Notes: generated by a model not told the origin, from the sequence alone. 64,000 nucleotides of DNA from Azonexus hydrophilus DSM 23864 (GCF_000429605.1 NZ_AUCE01000012.1:372001-436000), one strand, 5' to 3'. Shown: positions 27,425 to 37,981, counted from the stretch's first letter. Made by a program: numbers and translations.

Positions 27425-28774
27425 ATGGAAACAATAGGCAAATACCGCGTAATTCGAGAGTTGGGCAAGGGCGCGACCGCCACGGTCTACCTGTGCGACG
27501 ACCCGGATGAAGACCGTCAGGTGGCCGTCAAGGTCATCCGCTTCGGCCAGGATTGTGCCGCCATGTCGCGGCGCATGCGCAAGCTGTTCCAGAATGAAGG
27601 CATGGTCTCGAAGCGGCTCGATCATCCGAACATCGTGCGCGTCTACGATGCCGTGGTCGAGGACGATTTTGCCTATCTGGCGATGGAATACGTCGACGGC
27701 TTCAGTCTGGAGCAGCATTGCCGTATCGACAAGCTGCTGCCCATGCACCGGGTCATCGGCATCATCTTCAAGTGCTGCATGGCGCTCGATGCTGCCTATC
27801 GGCAGGGCATCATCCATCGCGACATCAAACCGGCCAATATCATGGTTGCGGCCAACGACGAAGCCAAGATCGCCGATTTCGGCCTGGCCCTGAACATGAA
27901 CAAGGACATGGACCGCGACTCGACCTTCATCATGGGGGTCGGCTCGCCTGCCTACATGTCGCCCGAGCAGATCAAGGCCTATCCGCTCAATCAGAAGACC
28001 GATCTCTACTCGCTGGGCGTGGTGCTGTTCCAGTTGCTCACCGGGCGCTTGCCGTTCCGGGCGAACAACCAGGCGACGCTGGTGTACAAGATCGTCAATA
28101 CCGACGCCCCGGCGGTCACCTCGCTCAATCCGAACCTGCCCGAAGGCCTCAATGCCGTCCTGCGCAAGGCGCTGGAGAAGGATCTCTACAGCCGCTACCG
28201 GAACGGAGCGGAAATGGCCAAGGATCTTTCCGCCGTTCGTTACCAGATGCTCGAAGAGGACCAGACCGAGCAGGACAACCGTCGCTTCGAGCAGTTGCGG
28301 CGGCTGCAGTTCTTCACCGAGTTCGAGAACATCGAACTGTGGGAAGTGTTGCGGGTTTCCGTGTGGCGGGAAATTGCACCGAACGTTGCGCTGATCCGCG
28401 AGGGCAGCAACAACAAACTGTTCGGGATCATCATTTCCGGTTGCGTCGAAATCTCGATCGCCGGCAAGGCCCTGTGCCGGCTGTCAGCCGGCGAACCGGT
28501 CGGTGAGGTGGCTTTCCTGCATCCGTCGAGCGATCTGCGCCACGCCACCGTGGTTTCGCTCGAGCCGACGCTGTTCCTCGAAATCAATGCGGCCGCGCTG
28601 GCCCTGTCGTCGGAGGAGCTGGTCGAGCGCATGCGTAACGTCTTGCTGGCGAAGATGATCCAGCGCATGCGCGAGGTGAACAAGATTGCCGCCAGTCTTG
28701 GGCAGGCGGCGCTTGAGCCGGAGAAAAGCTCTCAGTACGGAAGCGGTTTCAACCTCGAACTGGCGCCCGACTGA
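27425..28774 (+). CDS. Ser/Thr protein kinase fused to a cyclic-nucleotide-binding-like domain
   Basis: 449 residues from Met-Glu-Thr-Ile-Gly. A Hanks-type kinase domain spans about 1-270: glycine loop LGKGATATVY (13-22), Lys36 in VAVKV, Glu58, catalytic loop HRDIKPAN (131-138), DFG at 151-153 and SPEQI. After a helical linker, residues about 300-410 form a CAP_ED/cNMP-type beta-barrel. Its phosphate-binding cassette is GEVAFL followed by LRHATV, which keeps the Glu and Arg expected to contact a cyclic nucleotide. No transmembrane segment is seen, so it is cytosolic. The gene is single and diverges from grpE. Cyclic-nucleotide-gated phosphorylation is a reasonable inference. Confidence 0.87.
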   Translation: METIGKYRVIRELGKGATATVYLCDDPDEDRQVAVKVIRFGQDCAAMSRRMRKLFQNEGMVSKRLDHPNIVRVYDAVVEDDFAYLAMEYVDGFSLEQHCRIDKLLPMHRVIGIIFKCCMALDAAYRQGIIHRDIKPANIMVAANDEAKIADFGLALNMNKDMDRDSTFIMGVGSPAYMSPEQIKAYPLNQKTDLYSLGVVLFQLLTGRLPFRANNQATLVYKIVNTDAPAVTSLNPNLPEGLNAVLRKALEKDLYSRYRNGAEMAKDLSAVRYQMLEEDQTEQDNRRFEQLRRLQFFTEFENIELWEVLRVSVWREIAPNVALIREGSNNKLFGIIISGCVEISIAGKALCRLSAGEPVGEVAFLHPSSDLRHATVVSLEPTLFLEINAAALALSSEELVERMRNVLLAKMIQRMREVNKIAASLGQAALEPEKSSQYGSGFNLELAPD

Positions 28775-28815
28775 TCCAGTCCGGCAGGCCGAAGGCGCTG
28801 CCGGGGCCCTGACCG

Positions 28816-30444
28816 TCAGACCTTGAAACGGCCAACCAGATTGGCCAGGCCATCGGCCAGACGCTTGAGGTCGTGTGCCGCACCGGCCGTTTGCTCGACG
28901 GCGCCGGTATTGCTGCGCGCCATGCCGGCAATGGCTTCGATGCTGGTTTCGACATCGCCGGAGAAGCGCCGTTGCTGCTCGGTGGCGGCAGCGATGGCGT
29001 CGAGGCCTTGGCCGACTTCGCTGACTGAGCCGTTGGTCGCCTGCAGGACGCTGGAGACCGAAGCGACGGCGGCCTGGCTGCTTTCCAGGTGGTGGATGCC
29101 GGCCTCGATGCTACGGCGGACGGCAACCGACTGGGCGCTCAGGCTGGCGGTGATGGTGTCGATCTCGCTGGCCGAGCGTGAGGACTTTTCGGCCAGCTTG
29201 CGGACTTCGTCGGCAACCACGGCGAAGCCGCGGCCCTGTTCGCCGGCGCGGGCCGCCTCGATGGCGGCGTTGAGCGCCAGCAGGTTGGTCTGCTCGGCAA
29301 TGTCCTTGACCTCGCGGGTCATCATGGTGATCGATTCGGTGTTGCGCACGAAGTTGTTCACCGAGTCGGCCATTTCCTTGACCGCGCCTTCGACAACGTT
29401 CATTTCGCCGAGCAGGGTCTGCAAGTTGCGGCTGCCTTCGTTGGCGCGGGCCAGGCTTTCCTGCGACTGGTGCTGGACATGCTCGGCGCTCTGGGCGATC
29501 GACGAGATGCTGGAGACCAGTTGTTCGACGGCGGTAGCGGCGTCGTTGGATTTTTCGTTCTGCTGGTGCGAACTCTGGGAAACCCGGTCGGCGCTGTCGG
29601 ACAGCGCGGCAACCCGGGCCGAAACCTGAGTCGCAGCATCGCGGACCTGGCTGACCAGTTGCTGGAAGTTACCCATCATTTCGTTGAATACCTGGGCCGA
29701 CTGACCGACCTCATCCCGTCCCTTGACCGGCAGGCGACGGGTCAGGTCGCCTTCGCCGCGGGCGATGTCGCGCAGACCACTACGCAGGTGGTCGAGCGGT
29801 ACGGTGACGAAATGGTGGGTCAGGAAGTAGATGATCAGCAGCAGTGCGCCCAGGGCGCCGAGCGCGGCGCCGGCAATCTTCAGGCGGAAGCTGGCGACTT
29901 CGGCCTCGACCGAGTCGAGCGAGACCTTCATGCTGACCAGACCGAGCACGGTGCCTTCCGGGGCCTGGTGGCAAACGATGCAGTCCTTGCCGAGGTAGTT
30001 GGACGAGGCATTGGTCGGGTTGATCACGCGCAGGAAGGAACTGCCGGCTTCGTGTTCGACGGCGATGTAAGGCTTGCCTTCGCGCATCACCTTCTGCTCC
30101 TGCGCGTCGAGTTCGCGATTGCTCTTGGTGTCAGGGCCGTACAGCTTGATCACGGCTTCGCCACGGGCGACGTGCAGATCCTTGATGATCGACAGCTGCT
30201 TGATCTGGTCAAGGAAGACCTCACGCTGATCGACGGTGCCGGTGATCATCATGCCGGTCAGGCCGGCCATGGTCATTTCGTGAATGCTCTGCGAGAAGTC
30301 CTTGGCCTGGTTGATCGCGGTTTCGCGATTGACGTTGGTCATCCAGACGATGGCTCCGGCCCAGATCAATGCAAGAACAACCCAGATGGCAGCAGTCAGG
30401 CGAACCCATATTTTCAAGTCGGCAAAGCGCGGCATTTTTATCAA
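28816..30444 (-). CDS. Methyl-accepting chemotaxis protein with periplasmic c-type haem motif
   Basis: 542 residues (539 if the second Met is used). TM1 is at about 13-35, a periplasmic domain at about 36-188, TM2 at about 189-209, then HAMP and a full signalling domain whose tip reads [20 protein letters not shown]. The periplasmic part contains CIVCH (155-159), the covalent c-type haem-binding motif CxxCH, preceded by NYLGKD. This suggests a haem-based redox or gas (O2/NO) chemosensor. It lies 30 nt after the calcium-loop protein gene in the same direction. Known haem-c chemoreceptors in Desulfovibrio and Geobacter support the idea; the ligand is unknown. Confidence 0.9.
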   Translation of the reverse strand: MIKMPRFADLKIWVRLTAAIWVVLALIWAGAIVWMTNVNRETAINQAKDFSQSIHEMTMAGLTGMMITGTVDQREVFLDQIKQLSIIKDLHVARGEAVIKLYGPDTKSNRELDAQEQKVMREGKPYIAVEHEAGSSFLRVINPTNASSNYLGKDCIVCHQAPEGTVLGLVSMKVSLDSVEAEVASFRLKIAGAALGALGALLLIIYFLTHHFVTVPLDHLRSGLRDIARGEGDLTRRLPVKGRDEVGQSAQVFNEMMGNFQQLVSQVRDAATQVSARVAALSDSADRVSQSSHQQNEKSNDAATAVEQLVSSISSIAQSAEHVQHQSQESLARANEGSRNLQTLLGEMNVVEGAVKEMADSVNNFVRNTESITMMTREVKDIAEQTNLLALNAAIEAARAGEQGRGFAVVADEVRKLAEKSSRSASEIDTITASLSAQSVAVRRSIEAGIHHLESSQAAVASVSSVLQATNGSVSEVGQGLDAIAAATEQQRRFSGDVETSIEAIAGMARSNTGAVEQTAGAAHDLKRLADGLANLVGRFKV

Positions 30445-30474
30445 CCCTTGTTGTGACGACTTGGTCAGTTTGTC

Positions 30475-31530
30475 TCAGACGGCCAAGTCTATTTGTTGGA
30501 TTGTGCCAGCAGCGCCATTCTCATGCAAAAAAATTCCTGAAGTGCGAATTTGTCCAAAAAGCGTATTCGTGTTTCCTTTGAGGTCAAATGGCGTCGCCAC
30601 GCGCGCCAGCGCGATCGCGCCAACGCCGCTTTCGCTCAAGGATTTCAGCTCGCCTGAACCATTTTCATCGGGCTGCCACAGACTCAGCTTCTGCCAGGCC
30701 TCGTCGTTCTCGTCGATCCAGCCGTTGCCGTCGTCGTCGAGCTGTGCCAGTTCGGCAAAGCCGTCACCGGAATTCGGGCCGAACATTTCACTGCCGTTGT
30801 TGATCTTGCCGTCGCCATTGCGATCGAAGACCAGGTAGACGCTGCCACTGGCCAGGCGGGAAATCTGCTCTTCCTTGCCATCGCTGTCGAGGTCGAAGGA
30901 GAAGCGTTGATCCAGCAGGCTGGCGGCGTTGCCCGAGAAGTTGAGAACCAGGGGATCGACCTTGCGCGCCGCATCGCCCAGGCGCAGGCTGATCGAACTT
31001 TCCTCGTGATAGGCGCGCGACATCATCAGGGTGACGTCGAAGCGGATTTCCTTACCGTCGGCGGTCTTGACGGTGCCGCTGGCGGTAAAGCTGGTGGCTT
31101 CAAGTTCGGTATAGGATTCGTGATAGTCGTATTCGATGCCGAAACCGGCCGGGGCGTTCGTATTCTGACCACCGGCGTTGCCCGGCGAGGCTGGGACATC
31201 GACCGGACGGGAGCGGTCCGCGAGTTCGCGCGCATCGAAGATGCGGGTCGACTTGCCGGTCAGTGCTTCGAGCATCAGGCGCATCAGCAGCATGCGCGGA
31301 TCTTCGTCGATGCGGTCTTCGATGTCCTGGTCGATGCTGCTCGCCGCTGCGGCCTTGCCGGCCTCGGAGATGACCACTTGCGGGCGGGCCGGCGTCGGAT
31401 TGTTCGTGCCCCGGCCTTCGAAATCTGGGCGCTGGGGCCCAACCCAGGCGCGCAGCGATTCACTGACCTCGTGACGCTGCATGCTGCTGTGCGATGAGGC
31501 CAACTGCAGTTCGGCGCTGGCGATTTTCAT
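30475..31530 (-). CDS. Hypothetical protein with calcium-binding (EF-hand-like) loops
   Basis: 351 residues from Met-Lys-Ile-Ala-Ser, preceded by GGGAGG. There is no signal peptide. The C-terminal half carries Asp-rich loops: DLDSDGKEE, DRNGDGKINNGSEMFG and DDDGNGWIDENDE, resembling EF-hand or dockerin-type calcium loops, with the recurring MFGPNSGDGFAEL pattern seen in VCBS-like surface proteins. The N-terminal half is low in recognisable motifs. Secretion would need a non-Sec route. The downstream neighbour is the haem chemoreceptor; a functional link is unproven. A palindrome lies just upstream of the start. Confidence 0.7.
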   Translation of the reverse strand: MKIASAELQLASSHSSMQRHEVSESLRAWVGPQRPDFEGRGTNNPTPARPQVVISEAGKAAAASSIDQDIEDRIDEDPRMLLMRLMLEALTGKSTRIFDARELADRSRPVDVPASPGNAGGQNTNAPAGFGIEYDYHESYTELEATSFTASGTVKTADGKEIRFDVTLMMSRAYHEESSISLRLGDAARKVDPLVLNFSGNAASLLDQRFSFDLDSDGKEEQISRLASGSVYLVFDRNGDGKINNGSEMFGPNSGDGFAELAQLDDDGNGWIDENDEAWQKLSLWQPDENGSGELKSLSESGVGAIALARVATPFDLKGNTNTLFGQIRTSGIFLHENGAAGTIQQIDLAV

Positions 31531-31544
31531 GGTGGCCTCCCGGC

Positions 31545-31561
31545 AATGTGTCTGACACATT
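31545..31561. promoter_or_regulatory. Operator-like palindrome upstream of the calcium-loop gene
   Basis: AATGTGTC-T-GACACATT is a perfect 8-bp inverted repeat with a 1-nt centre, 15 nt before the ATG at 31530. No U tail follows, so it looks more like a regulator binding site than a terminator. Confidence 0.45.
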
Positions 31562-31585
31562 GTTAACGGCAGGCGCGCCGGAAAA

Positions 31586-32689
31586 TTAAGATGCTGCTCC
31601 GTATTTTCTGGCTTCGCTCAGACTCTTGGCGAGCGCTTGCGGGTCATCCGCTGCCCGGGTCTCCCAGCCAGCCAGATGGCGTTCGGCGAGATCGGCGAGG
31701 GCGGCGATCCAGTCTGGTTCCTCGTTGAGCGCCGGGATGTAGTGATATGCCTTGCCGCCGGCGGCAAGGAAGTCTTCGCGGCCTTCCTGGGCGATTTCTT
31801 CGAGCGTTTCCAGACAGTCAGCGGAGAAGCCCGGGCAGATCACGTCAACCCGGCGCACGCCGGCCTGGCCCCAGGCATGCAGGGTCGGCGCGGTGTAGGG
31901 CTGCAGCCATTCGGCCTTGCCGAAGCGGGACTGGAAGCAGATCTGGTACTGATCGTCGCGCAGGCCGAGGCGTTCGGCGAGCAGGCGGCCGGTCTTGTGG
32001 CATTCACAGAAGTAAGGGTCGCCAAGGTCGAGGCTGCGTTTGGGCAGACCGTGGAAGCTCATGAGCAGCCGGTCGCCGTCGGCCAGCGGGCCGACTTGCT
32101 GCCAGTGGCGACGAACGCTGGCTTCGAGCGCCGCCAGATAGCCGGCGTCGTCGTGGTAGTTGCGCAGGAAACGCATCTCCGGCTGGTTGCGCGTCTGCAG
32201 CAGCCAGCGGGCGGCTTCGTCGACGACGGTGGCGGTGGTGCTGGCGGCGTACTGCGGGTACATCGGCACGATCAGGATGCGCCGGTAGCCGGCGGCTTTC
32301 AGGCGATCGAGTACGGCGCCGACCGAGGGCTGGCCGTAACGCATTGCCCAGGCGACGTCGACCCGGTGGCCGCGCTCGCCGAGCAGTCCCTTGAGCAGCT
32401 TGGCCTGGCGCTCGGTGTGCACGCGCAGCGGCGAACCTTCGTCGGTCCACACGGTGGCGTACTTGGCGGCGGATTTCTTTGGCCGGATATTTAGGATGAT
32501 GCCGTTCAGAATCAGCCACCACAGCGCCTTGGGGATTTCGACGACGCGCGGATCAGAGAGAAACTGCTTGAGGTAACGGCGCAAGGCGGGCGCGGTCGGC
32601 GCCTCGGGCGTGCCGAGGTTGGCCAGGATGATCGCGGTGCCGGCAGGTGTGCCGTGGCGGTAGGGCGGTTCGGGCTGGAAGCGGGGCAT
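31586..32689 (-). CDS. hemH: Ferrochelatase
   Basis: 367 residues from Met-Pro-Arg-Phe-Gln. Family signatures include [12 protein letters not shown], the metal-inserting histidine in [13 protein letters not shown], and the late acidic patch [15 protein letters not shown]. It inserts Fe2+ into protoporphyrin IX, the last step of haem synthesis. Its ATG overlaps the hrcA stop (TGATG), so the two are translationally coupled, a common betaproteobacterial arrangement. Confidence 0.96.
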   Translation of the reverse strand: MPRFQPEPPYRHGTPAGTAIILANLGTPEAPTAPALRRYLKQFLSDPRVVEIPKALWWLILNGIILNIRPKKSAAKYATVWTDEGSPLRVHTERQAKLLKGLLGERGHRVDVAWAMRYGQPSVGAVLDRLKAAGYRRILIVPMYPQYAASTTATVVDEAARWLLQTRNQPEMRFLRNYHDDAGYLAALEASVRRHWQQVGPLADGDRLLMSFHGLPKRSLDLGDPYFCECHKTGRLLAERLGLRDDQYQICFQSRFGKAEWLQPYTAPTLHAWGQAGVRRVDVICPGFSADCLETLEEIAQEGREDFLAAGGKAYHYIPALNEEPDWIAALADLAERHLAGWETRAADDPQALAKSLSEARKYGAAS

Positions 32690-33717
32690 CAGTTGTCGTT
32701 TTTGTAGGAGAGGGCTGAAGACAGCAGTCGGGCGGTGATGTCGACGATGGGAATGACCCTTTCGTAGGCCATCCGGGTCGGTCCGATGACGCCGACCGAG
32801 CCGACGATCTGGCCGTCGACGCTGTAAGGGGCAGCGATGACACTGCACTCGTCAAGGGTGGCGATGCCGGATTCGCCGCCAATGAAGATCTTGACGCCTT
32901 CGGCGCGGTTGGAAATATCGAGTAGCCGCATCAGACTGGAGCGCTGCTCGAAAAGTTCGAACAGTTCGCGCAGGCGCTTCATGTTCGACGACAACTCCTC
33001 GACATCGAGCAGGTTCTTTTCGCCGGAAATGACATAGGGTTGAGCGTTTTCCGACAGCGCGGCGTCGCCTGCTTCCAGCGCCAGCGTCATCAGCGGCTTG
33101 ATGTCCTCGCGCAATTGCTGGATTTCGCCGGCCAGGCGCTGGCGGATCTGCTCGAAATCGAGGCCGGCGAAATTCTGGTTAAGGTAGTTGGCGGCGGTGA
33201 CTAGCTCAGACGGCGTGTAGGCCTTGTCGCTGCTCAGAATGCGGTTCTGTACGTCGCCGTCGGTGGTGACGATGATCAGCAGGATGCGTTTTTCCGACAG
33301 GCTGAGGAATTCGATCTGGCGGATGCGGTTGGCGGCGCGGCGCGGCGCGATGACGACGCCGGCGAAATGGGTCAGGCTGGACAGCAGTTGCGAGGCGTTG
33401 GCAATGACCTGGTTTGACGGCAGGCCATGCAGTGCTTCCTGAATTTCGCCGCGTTGGCGGGCCTCCAGCGGTTGCATGGTGAGCAGGCTGTCGACGAACA
33501 AGCGGTAGCCGCGCGCCGTCGGCACCCGTCCGGCCGAGGTGTGGGGGCTGGCGACGAAGCCGGCTTCCTCGAGGTCGGCCATGACGTTGCGGATCGTCGC
33601 CGGCGACAGGTCGAGGCCGGAAAATTTCGACAAGGCGCGCGAGCCGACCGGTTGCCCGTCGGCAATATAGTGTTCGACCAGGGCCTTGAGCAGGGTGCGC
33701 GAGCGATCATCAAGCAT
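32689..33717 (-). CDS. hrcA: Heat-inducible transcription repressor HrcA
   Basis: 342 residues. The N-terminal winged helix includes [20 protein letters not shown] and [19 protein letters not shown]-like domain follows, ending [19 protein letters not shown]. HrcA represses genes bearing CIRCE operators, typically groESL. No CIRCE was found near grpE, dnaK or hrcA in this window, where sigma-32-like promoters are seen instead. It diverges from nadK with 66 nt between. Confidence 0.95.
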   Translation of the reverse strand: MLDDRSRTLLKALVEHYIADGQPVGSRALSKFSGLDLSPATIRNVMADLEEAGFVASPHTSAGRVPTARGYRLFVDSLLTMQPLEARQRGEIQEALHGLPSNQVIANASQLLSSLTHFAGVVIAPRRAANRIRQIEFLSLSEKRILLIIVTTDGDVQNRILSSDKAYTPSELVTAANYLNQNFAGLDFEQIRQRLAGEIQQLREDIKPLMTLALEAGDAALSENAQPYVISGEKNLLDVEELSSNMKRLRELFELFEQRSSLMRLLDISNRAEGVKIFIGGESGIATLDECSVIAAPYSVDGQIVGSVGVIGPTRMAYERVIPIVDITARLLSSALSYKNDN

Positions 33718-33783
33718 GGCGTGGATTCTACCCAAAAGCGGCGGCGGCACGGCAAGCCGTTTTTTATGCAAGAATTCGCACCC

Positions 33784-34680
33784 ATGAACCGCCTGCGCCA
33801 ACCCCGAACCATCGCCCTCGTCGGCAAGTACCACAGCCCGGAAATCGCCGAATCGCTGCGACGCCTGGCTGAGTACCTGCACGAGCGCGGCGTCTCGGTC
33901 TTCGTCGAGCGTGAGACCGCCGAACACATCGGCAAGCTGGTCGATCTGTCGCGCTGGGTCACCTGCGGCTTCAACGACATCGGCGCCCACGCCGACGTTG
34001 CCATCGTCCTGGGCGGCGACGGTACCATGCTCAACGCGGCGCGCCGACTGGCCCGCTACTGCGTGCCGCTGGTCGGCGTCAACCAGGGCCGGCTCGGTTT
34101 CATGACCGACATCGCCCGCCAGGACATGCTCAGTTGCATGGACGACCTGCTCGACGGCCGTTTCCTGCGCGAGAACCGCATGCTGCTGGCGGCCGAGGTG
34201 ATCCGCGACGGCAAGGAGCTGGCGACCAACATGGCGCTCAACGATGTCGTCATCGACAAGGGCGCGATCGGCCGCATGATCGAATTCGAACTGTTCATCG
34301 ACGGCGAGTTCATCTACAACCTGCGCTCCGACGGCCTGATCGTGTCGACGCCGACCGGTTCGACCGCCTATTCGCTGTCGGCCGGCGGCCCCATCCTGCA
34401 TCCGACGCTGACCGGCATCGCGCTGGTGCCGCTGTGCCCGCACGCGCTGACCAACCGCCCGGTGATCGTCAATGACAACGCCGACATCGAACTGCGCGTC
34501 ACTCACGCCGACGACCCGCGGGTGCACTTCGACGGTCAGCTGACGCTCGACCTGCAGACCGGCGACAGCGTCCGTCTGCGCCGTTCCGAACACACCATCT
34601 GTTTCCTGCATCCACCGGGTTACAGCTACTTCGCCATGCTGCGGCAGAAGCTGCAGTGGAGCGAGCGGCCCAAGGGATAA
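33784..34680 (+). CDS. nadK: NAD kinase
   Basis: 298 residues from Met-Asn-Arg-Leu-Arg; an upstream Met at 33766 would add six residues. The GGDGT motif (VLGGDGTML), NDVVI in the middle and [15 protein letters not shown] are diagnostic. It phosphorylates NAD to NADP. It lies divergent from hrcA and 2 nt upstream of recN, a conserved nadK-recN pair. Confidence 0.96.
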   Translation: MNRLRQPRTIALVGKYHSPEIAESLRRLAEYLHERGVSVFVERETAEHIGKLVDLSRWVTCGFNDIGAHADVAIVLGGDGTMLNAARRLARYCVPLVGVNQGRLGFMTDIARQDMLSCMDDLLDGRFLRENRMLLAAEVIRDGKELATNMALNDVVIDKGAIGRMIEFELFIDGEFIYNLRSDGLIVSTPTGSTAYSLSAGGPILHPTLTGIALVPLCPHALTNRPVIVNDNADIELRVTHADDPRVHFDGQLTLDLQTGDSVRLRRSEHTICFLHPPGYSYFAMLRQKLQWSERPKG

Positions 34681-34682
34681 GC

Positions 34683-36341
34683 ATGCTTCGCCACCTGACT
34701 CTGCGCGACTTTGTCATTGTCGACCGCCTCGAACTCGAATTTTCCGCCGGTTTCGGCACGCTGACCGGCGAAACCGGCGCCGGCAAGTCGATCCTGATCG
34801 ACGCCCTGGCCCTGGCGCTCGGCGAGCGCGGCGACGCCGGCGTCGTCCGCGCCGGCTGCGACAAGGCCGAGATCGCCGCCACCTTCGAGGTTGCCGCCGT
34901 GCCCGAAGTCGCCGCCTGGCTCGATGAAAATGGGCTCGACGTCGGCGACGAGCTGCTGCTGCGCCGGGTAGTTGACGCCAACGGCCGCTCGCGCGCCTGG
35001 ATCAATGGTTCGTCGGCGACCGTCCAGCAGTTGCGCGAAGTCGGCGAATGGCTGGTCGATATTCACGGTCAGCACGCCCATCAGTCACTGCTGCGCGCCG
35101 ATGCGCAGCGCCAGTTGCTCGACGGTCATGCCGGCCTGGGCGATCTGGCGCGCGAGGTCGGTGGCGCCTGGAAGGCCTGGCGTGATGCCGAGCAGGCCTG
35201 GCGGAGCGCGAGCGAAGGGGCGGCAGCGCTACTGCGTGAGCGCGAACAACTGGAATGGCAGGTTGGCGAACTGGCAGCGCTGGCCTTCACCGCCGACGAG
35301 TGGGCCGAACTCGACCTTGAGCATCGCCGCCTCGGCCATGCGGCCAGCCTGATCGAGGGCGCCCAGTACGCGCTGGCCGTGCTCGCCGAGGACGACGCCG
35401 CCTGCGAGCGCCAGATCGACCGCGTCGCCACCCGGCTGGCCGGGCTGGCCGACTACGATCCGGCGCTGGCCGAGGTTGCCGGACTGCTCGGTTCGGTCCA
35501 GGCCGAGTTGTCGGACGCCGTGTCCACGCTGCGCCGCTATGCTGATCGCGCCGATCTCGATCCGTCGCGGCTGGCCGAAGTAGAAGCGCGGATGGACGCA
35601 GTCATGACCCAGGCGCGCAAGCACCGGGTGCCGCCGGTCGAGTTGCCGGCGCTGCTCGCCGGCTGGCAGGCGCGGCTGGCCGAACTGTCGGCGGCGGCCG
35701 ATCTCGAAGGCTTGCAGGCGCGTGTCGATGCGCTGCGCAGTGCCTATCTGGAAGTCGCCGGGCGGCTGTCGGCCGGACGGCGCCAGGCTGCCGACGAGAT
35801 GGGCGCCCGGGTCAGCGAGATCATGCGCCAGCTGGCGCTGTCCTCAGGCCGTTTCGAGGTGGCGCTGTTGCCGGTCGATGGCGGTGCGGTTTACGGCCTC
35901 GAACAGGTTGAATTCAGGATCGGCGGTCTCGCTGGCAACGAGGCCAGGCCGCTGGCCAAGGTCGCTTCCGGCGGCGAGCTGTCGCGCATCAGCCTGGCCA
36001 TCCAGGTGCTGACTTCGCGCTCGGCCAGCGTGCCGACGTTGATCTTCGACGAGGTCGATGTCGGCATCGGCGGCGGTGTCGCCGAAATCGTCGGTCGTCT
36101 GCTGCGCGAACTCGGCCGTGAGCGGCAGGTGTTGTGCGTTACCCACCTGGCGCAGGTGGCGGCGCAGGCCGACTGGCAGTGGCAGGTGAGCAAGGCGGGG
36201 CGCGACGGCGTCGTGCTGTCGGCGATCAAGGCACTCGACGACGATGGCCGGGTCCAGGAAATCGCGCGCATGCTGGGCGGCGTCGAGATTACCGATATCA
36301 CCCTGCAGCACGCCCGTGAGCTGTTGCGCCTGGACGCTTAG
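34683..36341 (+). CDS. recN: DNA repair protein RecN
   Basis: 552 residues from Met-Leu-Arg-His-Leu. Walker A is [19 protein letters not shown]. Coiled-coil arms occupy the middle, and the signature [14 protein letters not shown] plus Walker [14 protein letters not shown] are near the C-terminus. This SMC-like ATPase acts in double-strand break repair. Its 3' end overlaps the convergent GDT1-family gene by 4 nt. No obvious LexA box is seen in the 2-nt gap to nadK. Confidence 0.96.
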   Translation: MLRHLTLRDFVIVDRLELEFSAGFGTLTGETGAGKSILIDALALALGERGDAGVVRAGCDKAEIAATFEVAAVPEVAAWLDENGLDVGDELLLRRVVDANGRSRAWINGSSATVQQLREVGEWLVDIHGQHAHQSLLRADAQRQLLDGHAGLGDLAREVGGAWKAWRDAEQAWRSASEGAAALLREREQLEWQVGELAALAFTADEWAELDLEHRRLGHAASLIEGAQYALAVLAEDDAACERQIDRVATRLAGLADYDPALAEVAGLLGSVQAELSDAVSTLRRYADRADLDPSRLAEVEARMDAVMTQARKHRVPPVELPALLAGWQARLAELSAAADLEGLQARVDALRSAYLEVAGRLSAGRRQAADEMGARVSEIMRQLALSSGRFEVALLPVDGGAVYGLEQVEFRIGGLAGNEARPLAKVASGGELSRISLAIQVLTSRSASVPTLIFDEVDVGIGGGVAEIVGRLLRELGRERQVLCVTHLAQVAAQADWQWQVSKAGRDGVVLSAIKALDDDGRVQEIARMLGGVEITDITLQHARELLRLDA

Positions 36342-36937
36342 GCGAACACCTTGGTGGCGGCGAAAGCGGCCAGTAACAGGAAGAAGACGCCGCTGACACG
36401 GTGAATCCAGACCAGCGGCAAGCGGTTGAGCAGGCGGCGGCCGGCGATGATGCCGAGCAGCGAGGTGGTGGCCAGCGCCAGCGTGGCGCCGGTCCAGATG
36501 GCGGCGGCGCTGCCGGTGCTGCCCAGGCCGGCGACGGCAATCTGGGTCTTGTCGCCGAATTCGGCCAGAAAGATCAGCAGGAAGGTGGTGGCGAAGATGC
36601 CGTGCCCCGGTTTTTCCTCGATTTCCTCGTCCTCATCCTCTTCACGGTAGCGCAGGGCGCTGATCCCGAAAACGGCGAACAGCACGGCGACGGCCAGCGC
36701 TACCAGCCAGCCCGGCAACCAGGCGGCAACAGCAGCACCGAATAGCACGGCGAGCAGGTTGAGTACGGCAAAGGCGGCGATGGCGCCGAGCGCGACCGGC
36801 AGGCCGCGATGGCGCGAGGCCAGGGTCATGCACACGAGCTGGCTCTTGTCGCCGAATTCGGCCAGGCCGATGACCAGGAAAGTGGTGCCGACCGACGACA
36901 GCCAGGCACCGCTGCCCGGCGGAATTGCCTCAATCAT
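36338..36937 (-). CDS. GDT1/TMEM165 (UPF0016) family cation exporter, probable Mn2+ efflux
   Basis: 199 residues with six predicted transmembrane helices in two repeats, each carrying the family motif ExGDK(S/T): LAEFGDKSQL near the N-terminus and LAEFGDKTQI in the middle. A cytoplasmic acidic loop (EEDEDEEIEE) separates the halves. Bacterial members (MneA/MntX type) export manganese. The gene starts 9 nt after the fur stop in the same direction, so it is probably co-transcribed with fur. No Mn riboswitch can fit in that gap. Confidence 0.86.
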   Translation of the reverse strand: MIEAIPPGSGAWLSSVGTTFLVIGLAEFGDKSQLVCMTLASRHRGLPVALGAIAAFAVLNLLAVLFGAAVAAWLPGWLVALAVAVLFAVFGISALRYREEDEDEEIEEKPGHGIFATTFLLIFLAEFGDKTQIAVAGLGSTGSAAAIWTGATLALATTSLLGIIAGRRLLNRLPLVWIHRVSGVFFLLLAAFAATKVFA

Positions 36938-36946
36938 CGGTGACTC

Positions 36947-37402
36947 TTAGTGGTCGGCGGTATCGTCGGCAGGAACCTGGGTACGGTTCGGGCAGGCTTC
37001 CTTGGTGCAGTGCGCGTAGAGGTAGAGCGCGTGATCCTGGATCTTGAAGCCGCGTTCCTCGGCAATCATGTTCTGCCGGCGTTCGATTTCCGGATCGTAG
37101 AATTCCTCGACCTTGCCGCAGTCGATGCAGACCAGGTGGTCGTGGTGCTTGCCGCGGTTGATTTCAAAAACGGCCTTGCCGGATTCGAAGAAGTGGCGCT
37201 CCAGCAGGCCGGCCTGTTCGAACTGGGTGAGCACGCGATAGACAGTGGCCAGGCCGATGTCCATGTTTTCAGCCAGCAACATGCGGTAGACGTCTTCTGC
37301 CGTCATGTGACGCATCGTGCCCTTTTCGAACAGCTCAAGAATTTTCAGGCGGGGAAAGGTGGCTTTCAGGCCGATGCTCTTGAGGCTCTGCGGGTCGCTC
37401 AT
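36947..37402 (-). CDS. fur: Ferric uptake regulator Fur
   Basis: 151 residues. The winged-helix DNA-binding part includes HMTAEDVYR and [17 protein letters not shown]. Metal sites are [16 protein letters not shown] and the second Cys pair in HCTKEACPN. Fur represses iron-uptake genes with Fe2+. It diverges from bamE, the standard proteobacterial arrangement, and is followed by the GDT1-type exporter gene. Confidence 0.96.
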   Translation of the reverse strand: MSDPQSLKSIGLKATFPRLKILELFEKGTMRHMTAEDVYRMLLAENMDIGLATVYRVLTQFEQAGLLERHFFESGKAVFEINRGKHHDHLVCIDCGKVEEFYDPEIERRQNMIAEERGFKIQDHALYLYAHCTKEACPNRTQVPADDTADH

Positions 37403-37498
37403 CGTGGGGATTCCTGTTCTTTTTGCGAGGCTGGGAGTGTGAGGATTTCGGGTATGATATACCGCTTCACAGTCGATACGAAACTTCCGGAAATCCGC

Positions 37499-37981
37499 AT
37501 GCGCCGTTCCCGCTCCCTGTTGCTTGTCGCCGCCTGCGTGCTGCTGACAGCCTGTTCGTACAAGCCGAGTTTCATCAACGAGTACAAGATCGATGTCCAG
37601 CAGGGCAATGTGCTGACCCAGGACATGGTGGCCCAGCTGAAACCCGGACAGACCCGGGAGCAGGTGCGCTTCATTCTCGGCTCGCCCCTGATTACCGATA
37701 TTTTTCACCGCGACCGCTGGGACTACGTCTATCGCTTCCGTGAAGGGCGTAGCGGCCAGGTCCAGTCGCGCAAGTTTTCCGTGTTTTTCGACGCCAACGG
37801 ACAGCTTGAGCGCGTCGCCGGCGATGTTGAACTGGCCTCGGTCGAAGAGCTGACGATGCCGGTGTCGAAAATGCGCATGGTCGATCTCGGCTCGATCGGC
37901 GAGGATGGTGCTGCGGAACCCCTGCCGCCGCCCGAAGAGCCGGGTTTCCTCCGGCGCATGATGAACCGTATTGGATTGTAA
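37499..37981 (+). CDS. bamE: Outer membrane assembly lipoprotein BamE
   Basis: 160 residues from Met-Arg-Arg-Ser-Arg. The lipobox LLTAC places the lipidated cysteine at residue 19. The SmpA/OmlA domain follows with [20 protein letters not shown] and [19 protein letters not shown]. BamE is an outer-membrane lipoprotein of the BAM beta-barrel assembly machine. It diverges from fur, and dapB starts 3 nt after its stop. Confidence 0.95.
   Translation: MRRSRSLLLVAACVLLTACSYKPSFINEYKIDVQQGNVLTQDMVAQLKPGQTREQVRFILGSPLITDIFHRDRWDYVYRFREGRSGQVQSRKFSVFFDANGQLERVAGDVELASVEELTMPVSKMRMVDLGSIGEDGAAEPLPPPEEPGFLRRMMNRIGL

Noticed and set aside
28781..28804. CCGGCAG/CTGCCGG hairpin between the kinase and chemoreceptor genes as a terminator
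   Set aside because: The stem is only 7 bp with no U tract on either strand.
37451..37463. GGTAT-GAT-ATACC repeat between fur and bamE as a Fur box
   Set aside because: It is too short and too unlike the GATAATGAT-type Fur consensus; it more likely contains overlapping -10 elements of the divergent promoters.
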